Positions 57,208-64,000 of a DNA stretch of 64,000 bases are shown here, piece after piece. The stretch is from Phyllobacterium sp. 628 (GTDB lineage: Bacteria; Pseudomonadota; Alphaproteobacteria; Rhizobiales; Rhizobiaceae). Every line of letters begins with the position of its first letter. Position 1 is the first letter of the stretch. The stretch is from the NCBI RefSeq assembly GCF_014189505.1, contig NZ_CP050301.1, positions 689,501 through 753,500 of the forward strand. The letters run 5' to 3'. The notes beneath the pieces were generated by a model. That model ran no database searches, had not been told where the DNA came from, and saw only the letters and a list, made by a program, of their open reading frames with translations. Made by a program: the position numbers and the translations under genes.

Positions 57208-58860
57208 ATGGCGACGGTGAAAGCGAACGAGCTGCGTGGTTCGGTTCAGGCATTGAAAGCACACTGGAAAAGCGGCGCACCGAAAAACATGCGCGCTGCC
57301 TTTGCGGAAGACCCCAAACGCTTCTCCCGTTATTCTCTCAGCCTCGATGATCTTCTTCTCGACTGGTCGAAATGCCTCGTCAATGACGAGACGCTGACCC
57401 TTTTGACCGACCTTGCCAAGGTTGCTCATGTGGAAGAGCGGCGCGATGCAATGTTTGCCGGCGAACCAATCAACACCACCGAGGGCCGGTCGGTTCTGCA
57501 CATTGCCCTGCGCAATCGTTCGGGCAAGCCCATCAAGGTCGATGGCGTGGACGTCATGCCCGAGGTCAATGACGTGCTCAAGCGCATGGGCGCCTTTGCT
57601 GATGGCATCCGTTCGGGCGCTATCAAGGGCTCGAAGAACAAGCCCATCACCGATGTGGTCAATATCGGCATTGGCGGTTCTGATCTCGGTCCTGCCATGG
57701 CAACGCTGGCCATGGCGCCCTATCATGACGGGCCGCGCTGTCACTTTGTTTCCAATGTCGATGGCGCACATATTGCCGACACGCTCAAGGGTCTCGATCC
57801 GGCAACGACGCTTATCATCATTGCTTCGAAAACCTTCACCACCATCGAGACCATGACCAATGCCAAGACGGCCCGCCGATGGATCGCCGAGGCGCTGGGT
57901 GAAAAGTCCGTTGGCCAGCATTTCGCTGCCGTCTCCACGGCGCTCGACAAGGTGGATGCATTCGGTATTCCTGCCGACCGCATTTTCGGTTTCTGGGACT
58001 GGGTTGGCGGCCGTTATTCCATCTGGTCGGCAATCGGCCTGCCGCTGATGATCGCCATCGGAGCGGAAGCCTTCGGCCGTTTTCTCGATGGTGCCCACAC
58101 CATGGACGAGCACTTCCGCAAGGCTGCCTTTGCCAAGAACCTGCCGATCATGCTTGGCCTCGTTGGTTACTGGCACCGAGCTATTTCAGGTTATACCAGC
58201 CGGGCCGTCATCCCTTATGATCAGCATCTGTCGCGCCTTCCTGCCTATTTGCAGCAGCTCGACATGGAATCGAACGGCAAGAGCGTCACCGTGGACGGCA
58301 AGCCGGTTTCCGGCCCGACCGGACCTGTGGTCTGGGGCGAGCCCGGTACCAATGGCCAGCATGCCTTCTTCCAGCTCCTGCATCAGGGCACGGACACGAT
58401 TCCGGTGGAGTTTATTGTTGGCGCCAAAGGCCATGAGCCGCATCTGGACGATCAGCACGAAATGCTTTTGGCCAATTGCCTTGCCCAATCGGAAGCCCTG
58501 ATGAAAGGTCGCACGCTTGACGAGGCCAAGGCACAGCTCGTCGCCAAGAACATGCCGAAATCCGAAGTCAACCGCATCGCTCCGCATAGGGTTTTCTCCG
58601 GCAACCGGCCCTCGATCACGATCGTCCATGACAAGCTTGATCCCTATGCATTGGGTCGTTTGATCGCGCTCTACGAGCACCGGGTATTTGTCGAAGCGCA
58701 GCTGTTCGGCATCAATGCGTTCGACCAATGGGGCGTCGAGCTCGGCAAGGAACTGGCAACGGAACTGCTTCCCGTTGTGACCGGCGAGATAAAGCCGAAG
58801 GGCAAGGACGCATCCACGCAAGGTCTTGTCGCGCACCTGCTCAAGCGCCGCAGCAAATAG
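57208..58860 (+). CDS. pgi: Glucose-6-phosphate isomerase
   Basis: 550-residue glycolytic/gluconeogenic enzyme. PGI signatures are present: [17 protein letters not shown] with the phosphate-binding loop, the [17 protein letters not shown] signature, [31 protein letters not shown] with the catalytic Glu/His region, and the C-terminal [17 protein letters not shown] carrying the catalytic Lys. GGAGAGAG is upstream of the ATG. It is followed by a hairpin and then by an aspartoacylase-like gene. Confidence 0.98.
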   Translation: MATVKANELRGSVQALKAHWKSGAPKNMRAAFAEDPKRFSRYSLSLDDLLLDWSKCLVNDETLTLLTDLAKVAHVEERRDAMFAGEPINTTEGRSVLHIALRNRSGKPIKVDGVDVMPEVNDVLKRMGAFADGIRSGAIKGSKNKPITDVVNIGIGGSDLGPAMATLAMAPYHDGPRCHFVSNVDGAHIADTLKGLDPATTLIIIASKTFTTIETMTNAKTARRWIAEALGEKSVGQHFAAVSTALDKVDAFGIPADRIFGFWDWVGGRYSIWSAIGLPLMIAIGAEAFGRFLDGAHTMDEHFRKAAFAKNLPIMLGLVGYWHRAISGYTSRAVIPYDQHLSRLPAYLQQLDMESNGKSVTVDGKPVSGPTGPVVWGEPGTNGQHAFFQLLHQGTDTIPVEFIVGAKGHEPHLDDQHEMLLANCLAQSEALMKGRTLDEAKAQLVAKNMPKSEVNRIAPHRVFSGNRPSITIVHDKLDPYALGRLIALYEHRVFVEAQLFGINAFDQWGVELGKELATELLPVVTGEIKPKGKDASTQGLVAHLLKRRSK

Positions 58861-58888
58861 GCTATAGTGGCCGTAACAGCACTATTCC

Positions 58889-58911
58889 CCCGGCCTTCGC
58901 CCAAGGCCGGG
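58889..58911 (+). terminator. Hairpin after pgi
   Basis: Nine-base stem CCCGGCCTT / AAGGCCGGG with a five-base loop, 28 bases after the pgi stop. It is not followed by a T-run, so it may be a weak terminator or attenuator ahead of the next gene. Confidence 0.5.
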
Positions 58912-58934
58912 ATTGATGAACCGGGAAAGCATTC

Positions 58935-59993
58935 ATGAATACCGAAACGATCCAGCTGGCCGGTGATGTGCCGGGTAATCATATCGAACTGCGCGTGCTG
59001 CGTTTTGCCGGCAAGGATGAAAAGGCGGTCACCGCCTATCTGCAATCTTCGCTGCATGGCTCGGAACTGCCCGGACAGGCGGCACTGCATTTTCTCATTC
59101 CCATGCTGGAGAAAGCTGACAAAGAAGGGCGCATTGCCGGCAATATAACTGTTGTGCCGCAGGCCAATCCGGTTGGTTCGGCCCAGTGGCTGGCGCATCA
59201 GCACCTTGGCCGTTTCGAATTCTTCTCGAGTGGCAATTTCAACCGTTCATTCCCGTTGCTTGAAACCTTTGACACGTCGGGGCTCATCCCGCTCGATGCG
59301 CCAAAATCGCTGGCAGAACGGCTGAAAGCCCAGCTTCTACGCTTGGCACTGCCGCACGAAATCGTGCTGGATCTGCATTGCGATGATGAGAGTGAAAGCT
59401 ATCTCTACATCCACAATGCTTTCCTGCCGGAAATGCACGATTTGGCCTCGGCGCTCGGATCAACAGCAATCCTTTCTTGGGATAGCACAGCCGATGCGGC
59501 TTTTGAGGAAGCCTGTGCGCATCCGGTGCTGCATTTGCCCGAGGCCAAGCGCGATGTGAAACGCCGTGCTGTTACCACGGTTGAATTCCGTGGCCTCAGC
59601 GATGTCAATATCGACACAGGGAAAGCCGATGCGGAAGGTCTTTATCGCTTCCTCGTGCATCGCGGGGTTGTCATTGATCCTGCCGTCAAGCTGACGGTTG
59701 ATTTCAACGGCCCTGTTACATCATTGGAAAATGTCGAAATGGTTCGCGCTCCGCAGGGCGGTATGGTCTTGTTTCATGTGAATATCGGTGATGAGGTCGA
59801 GGCCGGTGCCAAGCTGGTGACCATAGTCACCCTGCCGGGCGATGCTTCCGGCGATATCACGCTGACCGCACCGCAGGCAGGCCGCATCCTCACCCGCCGC
59901 AGCCACCGCTATTCCCGCCGTGGTGATGATCTTCTGAAGCTGCTGGGCGCGAAACGCTCCGAGCAGGCGCGTCCAGGATCGCTGGAAGCCTGA
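58935..59993 (+). CDS. Succinylglutamate desuccinylase/aspartoacylase (M14) family protein
   Basis: 352-residue zinc-dependent carboxypeptidase-fold hydrolase. The Zn ligands are in LQSSLHGSELPGQAALHFL (His, Glu) and LDLHCDDESESYLYIH (His); VVPQANPVGS and FNRSFPL are substrate-side loops. The C-terminal 80 residues form a small beta domain (GGMVLFHVNIGDEVEAGAKLVTI) resembling a biotinyl/lipoyl hairpin, common in this subgroup. The substrate is unknown. Its stop overlaps the HAD gene start by one base. Confidence 0.88.
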   Translation: MNTETIQLAGDVPGNHIELRVLRFAGKDEKAVTAYLQSSLHGSELPGQAALHFLIPMLEKADKEGRIAGNITVVPQANPVGSAQWLAHQHLGRFEFFSSGNFNRSFPLLETFDTSGLIPLDAPKSLAERLKAQLLRLALPHEIVLDLHCDDESESYLYIHNAFLPEMHDLASALGSTAILSWDSTADAAFEEACAHPVLHLPEAKRDVKRRAVTTVEFRGLSDVNIDTGKADAEGLYRFLVHRGVVIDPAVKLTVDFNGPVTSLENVEMVRAPQGGMVLFHVNIGDEVEAGAKLVTIVTLPGDASGDITLTAPQAGRILTRRSHRYSRRGDDLLKLLGAKRSEQARPGSLEA

Positions 59994-60730
59994 TGGCCCG
60001 CGCGCAGCCTTCGGAAATCCGTGCCATCCTTTTCGACAAGGACGGAACGCTGGTGGATTTCAACCGTACCTGGTTCGGTATCACCATGGAGCTGGCACAC
60101 AGGGCTGCGGACGGCGATACGGACCGTGCCCGCGCATTGGTGGAAGCAGGCGGGTATGATTGGGAGATGGAACGGTTTCGCGGCGGCTCCGTCGTTGCGG
60201 CCGGAACCATCAACGATATTGTCGATCTCTGGCATCCGGAACTGACACTGGAAGAAAAGCGTGAGCGCATCCGTGCCTATGACGATTATGCCGTACGCGA
60301 AGGTTCGCGCCGCGCCGTCGGCATTGACGGCCTGCACGAGACGCTGCAGCGGCTTGTCGCGCAAGGCTTTCTGCTCGGCATCGCCACCAATGATTCCGAG
60401 GCGGGGGCGCGGGCAACGGCCGAGGCGTTGGGATTGACGCCGCTGTTTTCCGTCATCATCGGCTACGATTCCGTCGCGCGCGCCAAGCCGCATGCGGACC
60501 AGCTGGAACTGTTTGCCGCCAAAACGGGCATTCCCGCCAGCGCCATCGCCATGGTTGGCGACAATGGCCACGATCTGGAAATGGCCCATGCGGCTGGAGC
60601 CGGGCTCGCGATTGGTGTTCTCTCCGGCAATAGCACGCTGGATGATCTGGCCTCGCTCAGCGATGCCATTCTGGGATCGATAGCCGATCTGCCGGACTTT
60701 TTGGCAGGGCGTAAACAGTCGCAGAGTTGA
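59993..60730 (+). CDS. HAD-superfamily phosphatase (phosphoglycolate phosphatase-like)
   Basis: 245-residue hydrolase with all HAD motifs: motif I ILFDKDGTLVDF (nucleophile Asp), motif II GIATND, motif III lysine in RAKPHADQLE and motif IV MVGDNGHDLEMA. A helical cap follows motif I. Gph-like enzymes clear 2-phosphoglycolate, but the substrate of this one is not shown. Translation is coupled to the aspartoacylase-like gene (TGATG). Ends at a hairpin terminator and repeat B2. Confidence 0.9.
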   Translation: MARAQPSEIRAILFDKDGTLVDFNRTWFGITMELAHRAADGDTDRARALVEAGGYDWEMERFRGGSVVAAGTINDIVDLWHPELTLEEKRERIRAYDDYAVREGSRRAVGIDGLHETLQRLVAQGFLLGIATNDSEAGARATAEALGLTPLFSVIIGYDSVARAKPHADQLELFAAKTGIPASAIAMVGDNGHDLEMAHAAGAGLAIGVLSGNSTLDDLASLSDAILGSIADLPDFLAGRKQSQS

Positions 60731-60731
60731 T

Positions 60732-60752
60732 AGCCGCAATTTTGCGGCTTTA
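60732..60752 (+). terminator. Intrinsic terminator after the HAD phosphatase gene
   Basis: Stem AGCCGCAA / TTGCGGCT with a two-base (TT) loop followed by TTAA, directly after the stop codon and touching the left end of repeat B2. Confidence 0.65.
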
Positions 60753-60912
60753 AGCTCCCACCCTCCCCCTTGTGGGGAGGGTCGGACCGTGAGGTCCGGG
60801 GTGGGGGACAAATAGATACAAGACAAAGAATATTTAAACCGGGTGCCTCGAACCTACCCCCCACCCCGCCGCTACGCAGCGACCCTCCCCACAAGGGGGA
60901 GGGTGGGAGCTT
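60752..60912. repeat. Palindromic repeat family B, copy 2 (33-base perfect arms)
   Basis: The left arm 60752-60784 and right arm 60880-60912 are exact complements over 33 bases (AAGCTCCCACCCTCCCCCTT at the outer left). Inside, GGACCGTGAGGTCC forms a small hairpin and GGTCCGGGGTGGGGG faces CCCCCCACCCC. The central 45 or so bases are AT-rich and differ from copy 1. Its right end abuts the truncated VOC gene. Confidence 0.92.
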
Positions 60913-61110
60913 ACCTTGCAGAAAGATCACAAGGCCGCGCCCTTCAACATTATCTATATGATGGTTGACAATGTTGATGCGCTGCATGCGATCTGTCAGG
61001 CTCAAGGCCCGCGCATCGTCAAAGGTCTGAAGGGCAAGGATTACGGCCTCAGGGCTTTTGTCTTCGAGGATTTCGGTGGCAACCGCATTGATGTCGGCCA
61101 GCCGCTCTGA
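60913..61110 (+). pseudogene. C-terminal remnant of a VOC/glyoxalase-like gene
   Basis: About 65 codons in a plus-strand frame: QKDHKAAPFNIIYMMVDNVD, then the terminal GLRAFVFEDFGGNRIDVGQPL. The NxxYMMVDNVDAL... and FEDFGGNRIDVGQ blocks are the second half of a VOC domain, while the first half (substrate-side strands and the first metal ligand) is missing. Coding similarity starts immediately at the right edge of repeat B2. No ribosome-binding site or sensible start is present, so it is judged a broken gene. Confidence 0.65.
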
Positions 61111-61146
61111 CCTCATAGCCCCCAGCGTTTAAGCGAAGCCTGGCCC

Positions 61147-61176
61147 CGATAAAGAGAAGCCGCACAAGGCGGCTTC
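61147..61176 (-). terminator. Intrinsic terminator of the acyl-CoA ligase gene
   Basis: Minus strand: stem GAAGCCGC / GCGGCTTC with a five-base loop followed by TCTTTAT, 12 bases after the stop codon of the ligase gene. Confidence 0.7.
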
Positions 61177-61187
61177 CCAAATTTCCA

Positions 61188-63675
61188 TCAACCACGCAGC
61201 TCGCGCCGCAGGATTTTTCCCACATTACTCTTCGGCAGTTCGTCGCGGAATTCCACAGTCCGTGGCCGCTTGTAGTTGGTCAGCCGCTCGGCGCAGAATG
61301 CTTTCACCGCATCTTCGGTCAACAGCGGGTCCTTGCGCACGATGAACAGCTTGACCACCTCGCCGGAATGTTCGTTCGGCACGCCGATGGCTGCCGCTTC
61401 GCGCACGCCGGGATGTTCCATCGCCACTTCTTCGATCTCGTTCGGATAGACGTTGAAACCGGAGACAAGGATCATGTCCTTCTTGCGGTCGACAATCTTG
61501 GTATAGCCGCGCTCATCCATATAACCCATGTCGCCGGAGCGGAAGAAACCGTCTGATGTCATGACCTTGGCCGTCTCATCCGGACGGTTCCAGTAACCGG
61601 CCATGACCTGCGGACCACGAATGCAGATTTCGCCGACTTCCAGCAAGGGCAGTTCCTTGCCGTCATCATCGCGGATCGAAAAATCCGTTGACGGCAGCGG
61701 CGTACCGATTGTGCCGGAAAATTCCGTTGCATCCAGCCTGTTGGCGGAAGCGACAGGGGAAGTTTCCGACAGGCCAAAGCCTTCGGTGATCAGGCAGCCG
61801 GTTACTTCGAACCAGCGGTCTGCCACAGGCCGTTGCACCGCCATGCCGCCACCGAGCGACAGGACGAGGTTCTTGAAATTCAGTTTGCGGAAATCCTCAT
61901 TGTTGAGAAGACCGTTGAACAGCGTGTTGAGACCCGGGAAAATATGGATCGGGTGCTTCTGCAGTTCCTTGACGAAGGCCGGGATGTCGCGCGGATTGGG
62001 GATCAGCACATTGTTGCCGCCCGTTTCCATGCTGATCATCGCATTCACGGTCAGGCCGAAAATATGATAAAGCGGCAGCGCGCAGATAAAGGTCAGATCG
62101 TCCGGACGGCCCTTCTTGCGGAAGCCGACTTCAACCCACAAACGCATCTGCGTGACATTGGCGACAATGTTGCTGTGCAGGAGCGTCGCTCCCTTGGAAA
62201 CACCCGTCGTGCCGCCCGTATATTGCAGGAAGGCAACGTCGTCCCGCTTGACCTCGACCGGCTTCAGCTTGAGCGAGGCGCCCTGTGCCAGAGCCGTCTT
62301 GAACGGCGTATGGCCGGGCAGCGACCACGCCGGAACCATTTTCTTGACCCGGCGCACCACAAGATTCACCAGATGGCCCTTGAGGCCGAGCATGTCGCCC
62401 ATGGATGCAACAATCACATGCTTGACCGGCGTGTTGGTGATGACCTTTTGCAGCGTCGTGGCAAAGTTCTCAAGAATGATGATGGCTTTGGCGCCGCTAT
62501 CCTTGAGCTGATATTCAAGCTCGCGCGGCGTATAGAGCGGATTGATGTTCACGACAATCAGGCCAGCCCGCAGGATCGCCGCAATGGCCACCGGATATTG
62601 CAGGATGTTCGGCATCATCACAGCAACGCGGTCGCCCTTGACCAGTCCGCGTGATTGCAGCCACGCACCGAAAGCTTCGGAGTAATGATCCATCTCCGCA
62701 TAGGTCATCGCCTTACCCATGCAGGTGAATGACGGCCGGTTGGCATATTTCTTGTAGGCCGTCGCAAACAGATCGTTGAGATTTTCGTATGGCAGCGGTC
62801 CCATTTCCGCCGGAACACCTTCCGGATAGGATTTTACCCACAGCTTCGGCGTGGGCATTTTCGCGGCGGATGCAGCTTTCACCGGCGCTGCCTTGGCGGC
62901 AGGCGCGGCGGCTTTGGTCTTGGCAGCGGGTTTTGCCGTTACAGCTGCCTTGGCTTTCACCGCTTTCGCAGGTGCCGTCTTGGCTGCGGCAGGCTTGGCC
63001 GGTGCAGCTTTCGCCGCTGGCTTCGGCGCTTCGCTGACAACGGGTGCATCAGCCTTCTTCGCCGCGACTGGCTTGGCCACTTTCGCGGCTGGCTTTGCTG
63101 CTGCTTTGATTTCGGTTTTCGGAGCGGCTACCGCTTTGGCTGGAGCCTTTGCTGTCGGAGTGCTTTTTGTCTTTTCGGCCGCCTTTGGTGCGGCTTTGGC
63201 TGCCGGTGTTGGCGCATCAGCCTTCTTGGCCACTGCAGCCTTTGGTGCTGCTGCCTGCTTCACGACCGCAGGTTTGGCAGAGACTGTCTTCACCGCAGGC
63301 TTGGCTGCCGCCTTGGCCTTGGGGGGCTGACTTCGGTGTTTCAATGGCAACAGCTGGAGCTTTTGCCGCTGCTGGTTTTGCTGCTTTCGGTGCAGCTGAC
63401 TTGGCGGTTGTCGGCTTAGTCGCTGCCGCTTTAACAGCAGGCTTTGCGGCAACTTTTACGGGCGCCTTTGCAACGGCAGGCGCCGCACTTGGCTTGGCCG
63501 CAGGATTGGACTTTGCCTTGGCGGCAGGTTTGGTGGTTTTGACCTCACCGGCTGGTTTGTTCGCGGCGGCTTTTGCAGTCGTGACGGCGGGCTTCGCCGT
63601 TTTGGCTGGCGCTGCCTTGGTGCTGGCGCGCTTGGCTGTCACGGATGGTTTTACCGGTATTGTCTCTTTAGCCAC
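61188..63675 (-). CDS. fadD: Long-chain fatty acid-CoA ligase with a 272-residue Ala/Lys/Pro-rich N-terminal extension; apparent frameshift in the extension
   Basis: Residues from MPTPKLWVKSYPEG (62858) to the end form a complete 556-residue FadD-type AMP-forming ligase: P-loop YTGGTTGVSKGATL, GFGLSETSP, the GDMGYMDERGY hinge region and the catalytic Lys in PKSNVGKILRRELR. Upstream, an Ala/Lys/Pro low-complexity region reads in frame to 63321-63326, where a run of six C (coding strand) shifts the frame. With five C the frame continues to a GTG at 63675 preceded by GGGGAGG, giving 828 residues. The extension resembles histone H1-like tails. The ligase might also start at 62858, but no ribosome-binding site is there. 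Confidence 0.85.
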
Positions 63676-63788
63676 ATTAACCTCCCCTGATGGTTTCACT
63701 GTAGTCTGGTTCTCGGTCCTCCAACCTAAACCCATGCTACTCAACAATCCTATCTATGGCGAGAGGCAGTGTGCATGCAAGTATTACA

Positions 63789-63804
63789 TTGACGTAAACG
63801 TAAA
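63789..63804. promoter_or_regulatory. LiuR-like operator palindrome upstream of fadD
   Basis: TTGACGTAAACGTAAA, on the other strand TTTACGTTTACGTCAA, an imperfect palindrome 114 bases before the GTG start. It resembles the sites of LiuR-type MerR regulators of branched-chain amino acid and fatty acid breakdown in proteobacteria, which would fit an acyl-CoA ligase. No regulator gene is in the window. Confidence 0.5.
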
Positions 63805-63942
63805 ATTGATTTTCGCGCAATCGTCATTCTGCCTAGTGAATTCATCCTATAGGCATGTTCTGGGCGCAAAGTTGCCAAGGTTCGCCTCGACAAAGCACAG
63901 GCCTTTCCTTCATTCTTTCCAGACAATCAAAATGGATTCGCC

Positions 63943-64000
63943 GTGGAAACAATCACCATCGTCCTGCTGATGCTTCTGGCCGTTGTGGTCAGTGACTCCA
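63943..64000 (+). CDS. Start of a probable Na+/H+ antiporter (runs off the right edge)
   Basis: Only 19 codons are visible from a GTG start: VETITIVLLMLLAVVVSDS. The hydrophobic opening after a short acidic head is typical of CPA1-type Na+/H+ antiporters (METI-VLLLLLAVVVS), but the identification is weak. It is divergent from fadD, sharing the 267-base gap that holds the LiuR-like site. The GTG frame is favoured over the overlapping ATG at 63932, which opens a frame with no membrane character and an early stop. Confidence 0.4.
   Translation, partial: METITIVLLMLLAVVVSDS

Noticed and set aside
60770..60961. Short open frame across repeat B2
   Set aside because: The translation is Pro/Gly/Arg-rich and simply reads the palindrome; there is no ribosome-binding site, and the frame differs from the VOC remnant.
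62851..63970. Long Ala/Val-rich plus-strand frames opposite the ligase extension
   Set aside because: They are the reverse complement of the AK-rich coding repeats; the hydrophobic AAGF-type pattern is a by-product. The sense frame links to an intact enzyme.

Overview
The window looks like a chromosomal segment of an alphaproteobacterium of the order Hyphomicrobiales (Rhizobiales), probably near Phyllobacteriaceae/Brucellaceae. This is inferred from gene content and order: hrcA-grpE beside rph, rdgB and hemW; cysG-DUF2849-cysI-cysH-DUF934; ibpA-DUF1150; an adrenodoxin-type ferredoxin; and GC-rich codon use. No BLAST or marker-gene tree could be run. No rRNA, tRNA, transposase, prophage or CRISPR array was found.

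Layout. 1-7654 (minus): high-affinity K+ transport operon, a 27-codon membrane ORF followed by kdpF-kdpA-kdpB-kdpC-kdpD-kdpE; kdpE runs off the left edge. 7935-11204: a Dabb-domain gene, then a copper module of copA and cueR with a CueR-type operator. 11341-17375: hisC-like aminotransferase, Ada-type DNA repair protein, DUF2244 protein, nth, CysZ-like membrane protein, adenosine kinase-like PfkB kinase and a TRIC-like channel. 17427-23735: grpE and hrcA (minus), then a dense plus-strand cluster rph-VOC-rdgB-hemW-rsmI-yraN. 23714-25022: an XRE/DUF2975 pair and a small secreted protein. 25356-31541: assimilatory sulfate reduction operon, then a ferredoxin reductase and a ferredoxin that could supply electrons to CysI. 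31554-35687: L,D-transpeptidase, nucleoside hydrolase, ibpA, DUF1150 and pncB. 35965-40280: RND efflux pair.

40344-54218 is the most coherent functional block, a complete reductive pyrimidine degradation regulon. It has PreT/PreA (uracil to dihydrouracil), dihydropyrimidinase, beta-ureidopropionase and an omega-aminotransferase for beta-alanine. It also has an ABC importer with an NMT1/THI5-type binding protein, two permeases and an ATPase, plus the repressor RutR. A perfect-looking RutR box lies between rutR and the catabolic operon, and a weaker one lies upstream of preT. An acetoacetate decarboxylase-family gene and a GNAT acetyltransferase are embedded in the block.

54303-64000: GMC oxidoreductase, CoxG-like protein, small lipoprotein, pgi, aspartoacylase-like hydrolase, HAD phosphatase, a truncated VOC gene, an acyl-CoA ligase with a very unusual Ala/Lys/Pro-rich N-terminal extension, and the first codons of a probable Na+/H+ antiporter.

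Most notable non-gene signals. (1) Two families of dispersed palindromic repeats: four copies of a roughly 125 bp element and two of a 160-200 bp element, several inside the pyrimidine regulon and one at the broken end of the VOC gene. (2) Two apparent +1 frameshifts, in cysI and in the acyl-CoA ligase gene, each at a run of six C on the coding strand where five would restore the frame. (3) Candidate operators for CueR, RutR and a LiuR-like regulator, and RpoH-like promoters for ibpA and grpE.
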